From: Adenophora triphylla var. japonica
Taxonomy: Eukaryota > Streptophyta > Magnoliopsida > Asterales > Campanulaceae
Assembly (NCBI GenBank): GCA_022495995.1
Contig: JAFEMH010001364.1
Location: 372,001 to 436,000, forward strand
Length of the DNA: 64,000 nt
Reading direction: 5' to 3'
The notes beneath the pieces are model-generated. The model did not search any database. It saw only the letters and a list, made by a program, of their open reading frames with translations, and had not been told where the DNA came from. Positions 34,348 to 47,606 of this stretch are shown here, piece after piece (position 1 is the first letter of the stretch; the number at the start of each line of letters is the position of its first letter). The position numbers were made by a program, and so were the translations under genes.

Positions 34348-35934
34348 ATGTTTATTTTGTTCATTATATGTTTACATGTTTAATATATTAAACTGCGTCC
34401 TTAGTTGTTGTGAACAACTAGTATAAGTTGGTAATGGATGATCATGGAGATGATTATATGCATGGAGATGCACATTACACTTATGGATACTTGCTAGAGA
34501 ACAAGTATTGGACATGACCTACTTATGAGATTTATGACATGGTCTGTTGTCATGATTAAATCTCATGATAGTCGTGTCATTGAATCCTTTGAACCTGAGA
34601 TTATCATCGTCTTCCACATGATGAACATTGTGTTTTATATAGTCTAACACTATCCTTAATCGGATACCAATAAGGGCTATGTTGGCACGATTGGATTCTT
34701 GTAGGGAAGAATGATAAGTCAAGATGGGATTTGTCCCTCTCTCATTGAGAGAGATGTTTGCTTGGGCCCCTCGATGAATAGTGTTGATGAAATGTGTGGC
34801 CACACTCAAGTGATTTGATAGAGATCAAATGCATTTGGATTATCAACATATTCGAAATCGAGAAAGCATTGAACGGAATGAGTTGACGTAGACCATGACT
34901 CATGTTCAATTGGACATCGTGGACAAAGGGATTATGACATTTGATCTATCGAGGAATCAAGCTTTGATGTTATATTAATTGGGTGGATATAATGGTTTGC
35001 TAAAAACCACTCATGTCTTGTGAAGTCATGTTTTGACTCACTACCAACATAATATAATTCCTATTGGGTCACACACAAAGAGAAAATTTGATTCTAGCTG
35101 AAAATTGGATTTCTGGCATGGCATGTAGTGCGACACACTTGGCCATGAGGGAGGCACGACTCGTGCCAGGAATCACGACTCGTACCATAAATCAGCACGA
35201 CTGCATTTTTGGTCACTACTCGTGGAACGAGTGCTTTTGGCTTGAGCACGACTCGTGCCCTCAGGCATGACTCGTGCCCTTGATCAGCACACGTAACTTT
35301 CCTGTCTTGGCTCGTGGTGCGACAGACTTAGCCATTGGCATATCACGTAGTGCGACATACATAGCCTGTCCGTACGCGTTTCCTTGGCTGGTAAGGTTTT
35401 TGTATTTGACAAGGATTTAACCCTAAGTGTTAGGGATTTATACCAATGTATAAATACAAATCCTTGGGTAGCCAAAAACGCTTTCTCACACACATCATTG
35501 TTCTAGGTTTATGAAATTCTAGGCTTTGATTTTTGATTAAGAATCAAAAGTCCCAAAATCAATTCCATTGTTTTTGCCATTGATTATTGAAAACGTTTCA
35601 ATAATCAGAAGGATCATCTAGCAATCCAACAAGAAGAAGTTCTTGGTTCGTTCTCGTGTGGATAACCATTAGAGGGAGGTTGCTTTATCTCCTAAGGCTT
35701 GAAGATCTCCGTTGATTGATTCATCACAATGGTTGAACAAGGAAGATAGAAAATTCGACATCAAAATTCTAGGCTTGAATTTTGAGATCTATTTTGACAA
35801 ACTAAATCACATTCAAGGTATGTAATTCTATTTCATGTTTTTCTAATCTCTTTATGCTAGACGGATCTAAGGGCTAGGGTTTTGATTGTTATTTCTAAGT
35901 TCCTCCGCTGCGTTTGTAAACCCAAAACCCAACA
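34348..35934 (+). repeat. Probable Copia-type LTR with palindromes and TATA box
   Basis: The right end is ...CGCTGCGTTTGTAAACCCAAAACCCAACA at 35934, a typical U5 end. It abuts the Cys-His knuckle region of a Copia gag, so it was inserted there. TATAAATA lies near 35450. Upstream, GCACGACTCGTGC occurs at 35154-35166 and 35246-35258, with variants at 35174-35185 and 35265-35277. The left border is not resolved: a TGTTGG at 34680 preceded by a site like a reversed primer-binding site (TTGGTATCCG) is an alternative border for a minus-strand reading. It may be a solo LTR. Confidence 0.45.
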
Positions 35935-36931
35935 GTGGACACTCAGATGCAAAGTGACCAGGTTTTCTACAGTTGTAGCAAACTAGATCACCCTTTTTCT
36001 TTGTATCAGCAGCCTTTGAAAAAGTTACCGAAGGTTTGCCTTTTGAAAATATTTTTGTGAAAGGTTTTGAAGATTTTCTAAATTTTTGAAATCTTTTCAC
36101 GAACATGGCAAAATCATCATCATTCATATCGATGAGTGATGCGGTTGATATGGAAGGATCAATGGTTTGATTGGATGTGGTTGGTTTCTCCTCATGTTCC
36201 ACTACGAACATGGAAAGTGATTTGGTTTTCCCTTCAACCTCTTCAATATGATCTAATTTTAGTTCATAGACTCTAAGATTTGCATACAAGTTACTTAACG
36301 TTCAAGTATTTAAAACTTTGGAGTCCTCAAGAGATGTGGCTTTATTTATCCATCTCGAACCTAAACCAGCTAGGAAAGTCATATTGACTTCTTTATCAGA
36401 TAAAGTTTGGCCAAGAGTTCTACAAGCATTAACTATCTCAACATAGCGATCGTAGGTTTGGCGCAAAGTTTCGTTGGATTTTCTGTTGAAGTTGTTGTAG
36501 GATCTTTCAACAGCATATCTTTTATTTTCTTTGCAGAGATCGTCACCTTCGAGGTAGCTCTCTATGGCATCCCACTTCTCCTTGTCGATTTTGGAATACA
36601 TCACTATTTGAAGGGTTGATACGGGAAGGGTTCCAGAAATGATGAACCTCGCTTTGCTGTCCAAAGCAGCTAATCTCTTTTCTTCATCAGACCACTTAGA
36701 TTTGGGCTTTTGGACTTCTGCAGTTTCTACACTGTTGGTTGGATTGGTGTTGTCCTTCACAGGAACAAATGGGACATTCGTCACGCATTCCACCAGTATT
36801 TCGTCAATGGTCTCCAAATGGATAAGCATTCGGACCTTCCAGATGTCGAAGTGGTCTTCATTCAAAAGAGGAATGTGTAAATAGTTAACCGTTGTCATGG
36901 TTTTAGTATTTTCCATAGCGAATCGGTACAA
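35935..36931 (-). pseudogene. gag: Copia gag, truncated by insertion
   Basis: Minus strand, one frame with a single TGA at 36302-36304. The Copia Gag pattern is visible: 'W-K-V-R-M-L-I-H-L' near the start, 'K-E-K-W-D-A-I-E' and 'T-L-R-Q-T-Y-D-R-Y' in the middle. A C-x2-C-x4-H-x4-C knuckle lies at about 35945-35990, right where the neighbouring LTR begins. A primer-binding site and LTR lie upstream in the right order. Protease and everything after it are missing from this copy. Confidence 0.85.
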
Positions 36932-36972
36932 AAGCTGTTAAGCCTGAAAAACAGTGGTTTTATAAATGTGTT

Positions 36973-36985
36973 GACTCTGATACCA
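36973..36985 (-). other. Copia primer-binding site (initiator tRNA-Met type)
   Basis: TGGTATCAGAGTC on the minus strand, two bases from the LTR end (TG at 36988). This is the usual Ty1/Copia site. Confidence 0.85.
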
Positions 36986-38462
36986 CTTGTTGGTCCCAAA
37001 GGTGGCAACAAGGGTGAAAAACTGCCAGAGGGGGGGGGTGAATAGCTGTTACAAATTTTTCACCCTCTTTTTAAAACTAAACCTCTTGCTTACAAAACCG
37101 CTTGCAGTGTATAAGAAACTGCAAGTAGAGTTGCAAAATGCACAGCGGAATATTCTGAAATTAGAAAGCGGTTTTGAGGTGCGGTTTACAATACGGTTTT
37201 CAGTGCGGTTTACAAAACTAAAAAGTGAGGTTTTGACAAAGTTAACTTCAAACACAATTAACAATAATGGATAATTGAAAATAAGATCAAACAGATAAGA
37301 CAAAATAATTAGCAATGAACAGTAAATAAATATGCAGAAATGAAGAACACAATATATGGAGTGGTTCAATCATAAATATTCTACATCCACTACCAAGATG
37401 GTTAGTCTTGGATTTTCTAAGAGTTAGATTATATATTAGAGTATGAGAGATTACAAAGTACAAAGATCAATACTCAGATCAAAAATCTATTTTATGAAGA
37501 TCAAATCCTAGACTATAACCGGTGTATCTCAAATGAATCATCTATGTGATTAAACAAGTGAGTTGTGTGTGTGTTTAACAAGATCAAGGCTCTTTGAATC
37601 TGTATGATGTAGAGCACAATGATTCTTGAAGGTGTTAAAGGCTTTATTTCTGGGCTGGAAAATATTTCTTGAAGGAAGAAGATGAAGATTCAAAGGGCTG
37701 AATATTTTCTTGGCAGAGCTTCAACTTCTTATAAACTCACATCAAATCAATTTAGCAAGAAATCTTCAAGTGTTGAAGATCAGGGGTATATATACCCAAG
37801 CACCACGAAAGTAGCTATTGGACACAGCTGTTTGCAAGGACTGTACTGGTGCTTTCTGATTGGTCCACAAATCCACTTTTGTCCTTTGGTACAGCAGTTG
37901 CAGCTAAAGCTGATCAGACCTCAGTTGCAAATAAGGTAGTAAGGACATCTGTCACCTTTTCAAGATCCTTGCAGATCTTTTCTGACACTTGGTCACGTGA
38001 CATGATTTGGTGGTTGACTTTTGATATTTGGTGACATGGATTCCAATGGTCAAATGTGGTTCACTTCAAGTCTTCAATCATTGGATGCGGTCTGGTGTGA
38101 GCACGGTTGAGTAAGTGTTGTTTCACCAGATGAGGTTCCTTAGTGTGGTCTAAAATGGGAACTGCACTGCGGTTTGGCAAGTGCAGTTTCATCAATTAGG
38201 AAACACTGCAGTTCATCCAAAGGCAATTTCAAAGAAGGAATTCCACACTGCTATTTGCATGTACGGTTTCTTGAGTTCGGTTTGAAACCTTTGAACTGCA
38301 ACCTCATATACAATGAGTTTTGTGCCAGTCTTCAAGCCTAAATAAAATATATTCTATAAAATGGACTTAGCTAAAAAATTGAAGTCTAAGCTTCATTACA
38401 TATGGGCCTAAAGTCCTTGAATAGAGATGAGGTTATGGTATCAATCAAATCTAAGATAAAGT

Positions 38463-39062
38463 TGTTTTGGTAGAAAAAATAATAGTGTTGAATCTTAACT
38501 TTGACAAGTGTGTGGATTAAACAACAAGGAGGGGACTGTGGGATTCGACTAAATGGAACAAAGACATGAAAAGAAATAATGACACCACGATTTGTTAACG
38601 AGGAAAACCTTAGAGGTGATAACCTCTTTGGAAAAAACCCCGGGAGTTAGGTCTCCAACCTTAAAAGTTTCACTATAGTAATTGAGTTACAACTGTGGAA
38701 GATGATGGAGAGGATTACAAGAGAGATGTGTGTAGAGTGTGTGAGCATGAGAGTGTGTGTTTCCGTCTCCATATCCCCTTAAATAAAAGAAAGTATGAAC
38801 GGGTCAAAGTTTGTTCCTACAATCTCGGGAATAATCTTATCCTCTTTAACGTCCGTGAGACCAAGTCATCCTTGCCGTTGAAGATGTGTTGAACGTGCTA
38901 GAAAAATATCCCGTATTCTTCTCTCTTATTCACTGGAAAATAATAATAAAGATATTAGGAAAAATCAAGTAAGTAAATATTAAAACGATACTTACAGTGG
39001 AGTAACATCTTGACATGCAGGAGCAACTGAAGATGTCACCATGCTGAAAAATACCCACAACA
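38463..39062 (-). repeat. 3' LTR of element C
   Basis: Plus-strand TGTTTTGG...CCCACAACA. Paired with 47607-48206. Confidence 0.9.
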
Positions 39063-39381
39063 ATTTGTCCCCAAAAACATTTGGCTATCTTGTCAATTGA
39101 AGAGGAAAAATGTTTTTCTCCCAATAAATTCTCAACTGCCAGCTTGCATGATGGGACGGGTATTGTGAAACGTGGAGAAAATGGACGGTTGGGGAGTAAT
39201 GCTTTGGAAAAATTGGTTTTTTGGAAATAGAGTTCTTTTTTAATTTAAATAACCGCTTGGAAGGCTTAATAAGCTTCTCAAACCTTCCTTTTCATCCCTG
39301 CTTGCTACGGCGCTGTTCTTCTTCAAGGAAAAAATTTCTTCGTTTCTTATTTTCATCCATTGTTTACTTCTCTCTTTTTTA

Positions 39382-41147
39382 TGTCAACCATGGGTAGAAC
39401 TAGGTGGAGTTCGTCCAAAACTAAGAGTGCCCGATCCCCACAAGGTCCCACAGAGATTAGTCTTACTGATTTTGTGAGTGAAAATCTCCTTGCGAAACCG
39501 GATGAGGAGACTTGTTTGTTTAGTGATACCCAAATAGAATCACTAAAACAACAATGTTACTTCCCGAAAGGTGCAATTTTTCACCCTTTTTCTGTAAATC
39601 TTAGGTCTGACTTTGTTTCCGCCAAATGGATCTGCTTTCATGAGTATCCCTTTCTTCTAGGGTTTAGTTATCCCTTCCAATTGTTGGTTTCTGAGTTCTT
39701 TCAAAAGACCCAACTTGCCTATACTCAACTGATGCCCATGGCTTGGAGAGTTTTTGCTTTTATTATCAAAGTGAACAGGGAGAATGGGTTAAACCTAGGG
39801 CTTCATGAGATAGCCTATTCGTACGATCTCCAACCTTTCGGTTCAAAAAGATATCTTTTTAGGAAAAGGTCGGGTAGGAACTCCTTAATGAGCACCACAT
39901 CTTCTAGTGATAGGGGATGGAAAAATAGGTTTTTCTTTGTTGATAGGGCATCCATTGGAGAAGGGAATGAGATATCAAGCAAGTGAAACAAGGGAGGTAC
40001 TTGAATTCCTAACTTCGTGTCTTTTTGTTCTTGAAACAAACTGAAATCGTAATTGTACTTACCTCTTTTCAGATATTGGTAAGGAGAACTACTTCCACGT
40101 GAGGACACCTTGGCCAAAATTGACGAATTTTTCAAGCTTCCTTTGGACAAGAGATCTCCTAGGGGACTACTGGAATCACCTCTGGTTGTTCCGGAGGATC
40201 AGAAAGCGTCAACTTCTGTCATTATGTCTACAGGTAAGCATATTGTCTTTTCACTATAGTTTTATCAATTTGATGCATTACACTTCTTGACAATATTCAC
40301 ATGTCAATGCAGTCTCCAAACCAGTTGTTTCAGGATCGGACTTTGATCTTGATGACATTGAGGCCATGTTTGATGAGCCCGCTCTTAAGATTGATATGAA
40401 ACCTCCGCTTTGTTCCTAAGAAGATCCCTGTTTTAGACGAGAGCGGGATTGGCTCCAGGGGTGAGAAAGAGGAAGGCTATTCAAGAGGAGGTGATCGATG
40501 TTGGAGATACTTTTGAAGGAATGCCGGTGGGAGAATTCAAAAAGAAATGTATGAGTTTTGCGGCGGGGATAAGATGATATTAACTTAGGGTTTTAAGCTG
40601 TTTCAAAAGTTTTTTATAACACCTTTTGATGTCAAGCTATTATTTAGCGGCCGTAGGGTATTTGGAGGATGCGGTAAAAGAAATGGAGATCTTGAAGAAG
40701 AAGTCTAAAGGCGATATTGCCTTGCTTAAGAAGGAGAAGATAGTGTTAGAGAGCAAGGTGAAAGGACATGAAAAGACCTTGGAGCAACAAGTTAAGTCAT
40801 TGGAAGAGCAGGGGCAGACGGTTAAGGATTTATTGAACAATTTGGCAAAAAGTGAGGAGGATCATCTTAAGGAGATTGCAGAAGTGAAGAGTTCTTGCAA
40901 ATTGGCTGCTGCTAAAACCGTTTCCCAATGTAAGATCAAGATGATGAAGGAGTTCCAGGAAGGGAAGGCCGATAATTGGGATATCAACAAGGAATATGCC
41001 TACTTCTCCAAGCTAACAGGTGAGCCAATAGATGAAGGTGAGGTGTCATCAAGCCCATATGAAGCGATTGTAAAGGACAGCAGAAGTTGGAGAAGTTACC
41101 CCCAAAGCAACACCTGCGGCGGATTCCACTTGAAAAAGGTAAAATAA
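39382..41147 (+). pseudogene. Spliced antisense gene of element C
   Basis: Counterpart of 33015-31246. Exon 1 runs from the ATG at 39382 to 39996 (a donor GTACTT follows), with a TGA at 39984-39986. Exon 2 is 40073-40233 (AG before, GTAAGC after) and exon 3 starts at 40313. The third intron has lost its signals: the donor reads ATAAGA where B has GTAAGA, and the acceptor is altered. Exon 4 reads as an ORF at 40626-41147, with a Lys/Glu-rich coiled coil and the motif 'L-T-G-E-P-I-D-E-G-E-V-S-S'. Exon 1 and exon 4 are well kept compared with pol. Confidence 0.72.
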
Positions 41148-41948
41148 CTTTGTTCTGGTTTTTTGATGGTATTACTGGGGTGGAATCCCTAAAGACAATT
41201 TTAATTTTTGTTTGGTTATGTAATAGGTCCACAAGGACCAAAGACAATTTCTCTTATGTGTTGGGTTGGTCCAACACTTTTGCATTTTAACCTTGGTAGT
41301 TTGGATGTTGTTCTTAACTTTTTAAGGATGTTTTTAGGGTAACTTAAGCTTAGTTGTGGTTTAGTAATTTTCAAGCATGTCAAGGCTTGTTCTTTTGGAT
41401 GGTCATTTGTTATGCTCGTAAGGTGACATGTTAGTATGTCAAAGCGGTAGATACTTAAGATGACACGTACATGTCATAACCATAAGAATAAAACATGAGA
41501 TCAATCATTTAACTGAGTGGGAATGGGTAAGCTATATGAGTTTACCCATATAGGCCCACCCCACACCTCATTTAAAGAGATAACTTGCGCTCCAGACGAA
41601 GGTGTGGTAACCTAACATCTTAAGAAAGAGGTAATTAACTCTTTAAATCTTAAAAGGGATTATGTACCTTTACTTGAGAAGAGATGGCCAGTCTCTGACG
41701 GAGGAGAATTCGTTGTTCTTCTGACTTTGCGTACTTTCGATATGTCCCCATTTCCGTATGTCAACACCTCATAAGACAAAGACATGTTAAAAATGGACGT
41801 CAACTATGTTGACGCCTCTCCACAAGTTGTGTTAGCGACATCTTGATTTGTAATGAAGTAAGAAAATAGTAAATAGGAAAATGGAAGGTTACAAATAAAT
41901 AAAGGATTGTCCATACCTGGGATGAGATGAGTTTAAGGGGAGCATTGT
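41148..41948 (-). other. Spacer between antisense gene and integrase, element C
   Basis: Matches 30441-31245 in reverse complement. No gene seen. Confidence 0.6.
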
Positions 41949-43090
41949 TTAGATGTAATACCTTTTAAGGTGAATGGCGTTCCAACTTCGTGGTATCATT
42001 TGGCCATCCAAGGTTGACAGACGATATACTCCTTTCTCGGCCTGTGCATCTATTAGGTAGGGTCCTTCCCACTTTGGGGCGAGCTTGCCTGAATTGAGCT
42101 CCTTTATATTTTGGAATGCCTTTCGTAGGACTAAATCTCCTACTTGGAACCTTCTAACCCTTACGTTTTTGTTGTAAGATCTGGCTACCCTTTGTTGATA
42201 TGCTGCCATCCGAACTTTGGCCATGTCCCTTAGTTCGTCTACGGTATCTAAGTCATATGTCAAGATGTCTTTATTATGTTCGAGATGTCAACAAAGCGTA
42301 TCTGGCCGTAGGTACAAGTACTTCTGTGGAATAGCGATTGTCCCAAATACAAGTGAATAGGGAGTTTGACCGATGGCGTTCTTAGACGTCATCCTGTCGG
42401 CCCATAGAACCATTGGCAACTCTTACGCCCATCGTCCTTTCTTACGGTTCGATCTCTTTTTTAAGTTGCTTATGATTATTTTGTTGCTAGATTACGCTGT
42501 CCATTGGCTTGAGGGTGAACAGGTGAAGATGTCACCATCTTGACTCCCCAAGATGTCAATAAATCTTGGGTTTTCTTACTAATGAATTGGGAGCCGTTAT
42601 CACAAATTATCTATGAAGGTATCCCAAATCGGCTGAATATATTTCTTTTGATGAAAGAGATTACTTCTCTGTCACGAACTTGTACGTACGCCTCAGCTTC
42701 TACCCATTTAGAGAAATAGTTTGTCATAGCTAATAGAAATACTCTTCCTCCTGGTGCCCTGGGTAATTTTCCTACGATGTCCATTCCCCAAACCATAAAT
42801 GGCCATGGCGACAGGATAGGATGCAATAGTTCGGTGGGTGCGGGATGTCCCCATGTCGTTGACAGGAGTCACATTTCTTTGCATAGTCTGCGGCGTCTCT
42901 TCTCATTGTGGGCCAAAAATAGCCCATCCTCAGTGCCTTGGTATGCGGACTTACGCCCCGGTATGATTTCCACATGTCCTTCATGCGGTTCCTTGAGAAC
43001 TGATGGGCTCGGTCTGCTTCTAGACATCTTAAGTAGTGACTGCGGCAGATTTTCTAAACAAAAGGTTATCAATAAGTAAATACTTAGATA
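41949..43090 (-). pseudogene. Integrase of element C, multiply broken
   Basis: Pieces at 43072-42869, 42984-42772 (zinc region 'K-C-D-S-C-Q-R-H'), 42826-42611 (core, 'G-M-D-I-V-G') and 42263-41949 (C-terminal 'W-E-G-P-Y'), in different frames or separated by stops. The domain order equals that of the uninterrupted copy at 29316-30440. Confidence 0.85.
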
Positions 43091-43298
43091 CTCTTACCAC
43101 TGAAGGCTCTAGCATTTTTCTCCTCGAGTGGGATCGTATCATCTAAGAGATACTTGATAATAGGAGTTGTCCAAGAAGTTCTTCTTTGGAGGAAGGTACG
43201 TCGACATCTAGAACGAACGACTCAAGATGATCAATTCTTTGGGATGTCAACATGCACAATTGGGATGCTTGTACGTGAAATGCTTTTGAAGGCCGAAC

Positions 43299-45260
43299 CT
43301 AAGTTTGCCGAGCATACGCTTGAGAGTTTTCCTCTCGTGGAATCTGTTCCAAAGTAAATGTTTTGAATTTGGCCGCCAGAATTTTTACAATTTCCAAATA
43401 TGTCATCATCTTTGCATTTTTTGCTATGTAGGATCCATTGTAATGGTTAACAATTAGCAAAGAATCCATAAACACCCGGATATGCTTGACATCTAGGTCC
43501 TGGGCATTGTTAAACACGCAATTAATGCCTCGTATTACGCTTCATTATTAGTGGCCTTGAAAGCTGCGGTGATGGATTGTGGTATTATGTCCCCTTGTGG
43601 CGATTTTAGTACAACACCAAGACCTGTACCTCTCATGTTAGAAGCACCATCTTTGTAGAGAGTCCAGATCTTCAGGATGTCATCATCTTGAAGTTGTTGA
43701 ACCTCCAATTCCACCTCTTGTTGCATGGTTGGACTAAAGTCAGCCACAAAATTAGCTAGAGCTTGAGATTTTATTCTTTGTTAAGGCTCATATTTAATGT
43801 CGTATGTGCTTAATTGTACAAACCACTTTTCCATTCGACTGACATCTACGATTTTCTCATAACATTCTTAATAGGATAGTTAGTGCGTACAATTATAGTA
43901 TGTGTTTCAAAATAGTGCCTTAATTTAATAGAAGCGATTATCAAAGCTAAAATTAACTTACGTAAATGAGAATACACGGTCTCTACATCTAAAAGTGTCT
44001 TACTTATATAGTAGATGGGTTGCGACTACCATCTCGTTACGCACCAAGGCGCACTAACGGCGCCTTACGATCTTGCCGGGTAAATGTAAAGATGTTCCTC
44101 CTCCTGAGGCTTGGCCAATAATGGAGGTGTCGACGGGTAAGTTTTGAGCTCCTAAAAGGCTTCTTCATGTTGGTTCTCCCATTTGGAACTTCTTGTTCTT
44201 CCTTAGGATGTCATAGAAAGGTTTGCATCGATCAGAGGATTTTGAAATGAACCTGGTGAGTGCGGCAATCTTTCTGTCAATCTTTGGATGTCCTTGACGG
44301 ATTGAGGTGACGACGGGTTAATAATAGCACGTATACGTTGCAGGGCGGCTTGATGCCTCTTTTAGTAACCATGTAACCCAAAAACTTCCCTGCCTTCATT
44401 CCAAAGTTGCATTTAGGCTGGATTAAGTTTCATATTGAAACAATCCAAGATGTCGAAGGCTTGAGATAAGTTGCTTATGTGATCTTCGGCTTTCTTGGAT
44501 TTTACTACCATGTCGTCAATATATACTTCCATTGTGTCCCCAATTCGATCTTTGAACATTTTGTTGACGAGCCTACGATATGTTGCACTGCATTTTTAGT
44601 CAAAGGCATAGCAATATAACAATAAATACATGTTAGGCGTTATGAAGGCGGTGTCTTCTGGTCGAGATGGTTCCATCTGGATTTCTTTGGAATCCTGAAG
44701 ATGCATCCGTGAAGGTGAGGAGCTCATGTCCGGATGTGGCATCAACTAACGAATCTATGTGAGGCGGAGGGAAAGGATCTTTTGGACGAGGCTTTATTTA
44801 AGTCGGTGAAGTCACACGAACTCGCCATTTCCCATTCTTCTTCTCAACTACAACCACGTTTGCTAACCATCTTGGATAATCTACCTCTCGGATCATGTTG
44901 GCTTTGAGTAAGCGCTCTACCTCTTCCTTGATGATCGGTTTCTTGTTTACGCAAATTTTCTTTGTTTACGGTGCCTTTGGTTTAAAACTAGGATCGATGT
45001 TAAGTTTGTGAGTGATGACATCTTTGCGTCATGCCGGTTATGTCATCATGTCTCCAAGCAAAACTCTTTACTACGCTTTTTAATAAGTCCACAAGCTTCT
45101 CTTCTATATCGATGGGATGTCACTTGCCCGATAAGTACCTTGATGTCAGGGTTGGAAGGGTCTAGCAATACTTCTTTCACATCGTTCTCCCTAGCTTCCG
45201 AGGACTTCACGTACTTTCCTCTGTAATTGATATGCTTGTTTTGGAGATGTCGACGCCTTC
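43299..45260 (-). pseudogene. pol: RT and RNase H domains of element C, multiply broken
   Basis: The archaeal-type RNase H lies at 43747-43299 ('D-G-A-S-N-M-R-G-T-G' then 'A-T-N-N-E-A'). The RT lies at about 45230-43790, with its Y-I-D-D motif on the minus strand near 44520. Indels are dense; no piece exceeds 75 codons. Confidence 0.8.
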
Positions 45261-45269
45261 ATTGAAGTT

Positions 45270-45815
45270 TTATAACATTCCTTGGCCACTGCGATCACTT
45301 TGTATATTTTGGCGACACCCCGAGGTGTTGGGAACATCACACACGATGGTAAGTGGAGGGACAGCCTTCATCCCATGAATCCATGGTCTTCCAAGAATGA
45401 CATTGTAGGATGTTGCACAATCAATTACACAGAACCGCTCCGTGGTGTTGAGGCCCTTTGAGTATATTGGAAGCTTTATTTCTCCCACCGTTTCTTTGAC
45501 TTCACCACTGAAGCCTACCAATGCGAGGATTTCTTGATGATCTCCGATTACGGGATGTTCATTTCCTTGAGGGTGCTCGACATAATGAGATTGATGAGCT
45601 ACCCCATCAACCGGGATACGCCGGATTGTACAATTGGCGATTTGCAAGGAGATAACTAGGCCGTCGTGATGGGGTTCCGGCCAAGTTATCTCGATCACTC
45701 TCATCAAAGGTGATTGGATCATGGCGGGGTGTTGACATTCTTGGTTGTCTTTACGGCCTCTCCTCTTTTGACTCCTTAGCATGTCGTTTTGCGGCGAGAA
45801 TAGGATGTGCCACAT
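45270..45815 (-). pseudogene. Protease region of element C
   Basis: 181 codons open. It contains 'R-I-P-V-D-G-V-A' (V-D-G active site, residues about 92-99) and the downstream 'V-I-D-C-A-T-S-Y-N-V-I-L-G-R-P-W-I-H-G'. The same two motifs occur in B in separate frames. Confidence 0.75.
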
Positions 45816-45817
45816 AT

Positions 45818-47539
45818 TTACGAGCCTCCACTAATGAAATTGATCACCTTCGTTGATCTTTGGGGTGAAGGCTGGTCTCTCGACTTCATGAGGAGCTTCC
45901 GCACTTTCGGCCTTCTTCTTTCCCGATCCCAAGACTCCTTAAGATGTCCCTTCGAGAGCAAGTAAGCGATCTCCTTTCTTAGTGCGATGTAATCTTCGGT
46001 AACATGCCCAAAGTCTTCATGGTAGCGCACCATTTTGATTTGTCACGCCATCCGTAGGCTTATCCGTCTTCTTTGGCCATCGGCTTTGTCCCCTAGGTTG
46101 CCCATTGCCTGAGTACACTGAAATGTCAACGGAAAAACAATAATCGAAATGTTAGGCACATTATCACTATCTTCATCCTCACCGTCTCTTGAATTAATTT
46201 TGCTAGTATCAATTCTTGGGTAAGGATTGGAACGGTTGTTCTGCGATGGGATGATTCGATCTTCTGTCGGGGTGGTCATATGTCGACAACTTGGACGAGG
46301 ACTTTGATCTTCGCGGCTCATCTTCCTCCAATCTTATGAATCTCAATGCCTGCTCCTGACTTCTTCCAATCGCTTACAAGGAGTCATCACCAAATCTTGA
46401 TAATCTTTGTGAATCTTTCTTAGATCCCATTTTGAATGCTTACGTATGGTACATTGACATGTCAATATTGGGAATTTCCAGGACTTCCTTATTGAACTGG
46501 TGAACATAATCTTTTAGAGTTTCATTAGGCTGTTGGGTCACATTGTAGAGGTCACTTGTCAGCTTCTCAAATTGTCGACTACAAGAGAATTGGTTATAGA
46601 ACATGTTGATAAGCTGGGCGTATGAACCAATTGAACCTAGGGGCTGCCTAATCAGCCATTTGAGAGCTGGTCCAACCAAGGTCGATCCAAATCCTCTGAA
46701 TAAGCAAGCCTCCCGGAATTGAAGCGGAATATGGATTATGTCCATCTTCTCCTGATAGTGAGCAACATGCTCCTGCAGTGCGTGGTGCCGTCATACAACT
46801 TCATAGATGGGACGTTAAAATGCTTCGGGATGTCGACATTTGCAATTGTTGGGACAAACCGAGATTGATTGTAGCAGTTTTGAGTCACTGGTTGGATTGG
46901 AGGAGTTATGCCAGGCACGTTCATTATCAGCTCCCTGAGATCCTACATCTGTTTGGCTAGTGGGTTTCCTGCAAAAGGGTCAGCCATAGGAATACGATTG
47001 AAATTATTATTATTTAAAAGATTATTCAGCAAACCTGAGTTATCCGTGGTAGTTGTGAGAGTGGTGTTGTCAATGAATGGAATGAACGGGGTGAATCCAG
47101 TTGAAGGTGGCGTCATTAGGGTGTCCCCGGGTAAGGATGTCAGCTGAGGAGTTTAAGGTGGACTATTCATTGGAATAAATTCATTCTGGAGTGTAGATCC
47201 TTCGGTGTTGTCGAAGTTGAGGTTCCTTGCACGCAATGGTGAGACGTTTTCAAGCCGCGGAGCGATGAGCTGTTGATCCCTCTGCATCTTGATCATGGAA
47301 TTGGCCAACACCTTGGAATTGCTATCTTGTTGATCCAACCTCTGATTCAACTTGGTTAGGATAGTCCGGATGTCAGCATCTACATTGGAAGAAGTCGCTT
47401 CCTTTTGTGGAGTCTTTGTAGGTTGAGTTTGCTGAGGTCCGGTCTGAGGAAGTGGCGGCAACAAGCTGGTTCTACCTCCTGATGTTGGAGTGAGGGTGGT
47501 ACCCTTGCCGGCGGCGGACACATTGGGAGGTGCAGACAT
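45818..47539 (-). pseudogene. gag: gag of element C, with capsid core, frameshifted
   Basis: ATG (M-S-A-P-P) at 47539. Pieces are 47539-47153 (Pro/Gln-rich N-terminus), 46924-46736 and 46745-46440 (capsid-like core, 'F-R-G-F...P-A-L-K-W' and 'L-K-D-Y-V-H-Q-F-N-K'), 46321-46043 and 46033-45818. In the last piece the knuckle's final Cys codon reads Tyr. It serves as reference for the deletion in element B. Confidence 0.85.
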
Positions 47540-47606
47540 GATGAATTCGCTCAGGAAATGATCCAAATAACCGATAAACCACGAGGCCCCTCGGTGGGCG
47601 CCAAAT

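Noticed and set aside
34661..34690. CGGATACCAATA...TGTTGG as the 3' border and primer site of a minus-strand Copia LTR (34680-35934)
   Set aside because: Possible, but the TATA box and the U5-like end at 35934 favour a plus-strand LTR. Left as an alternative rather than called.
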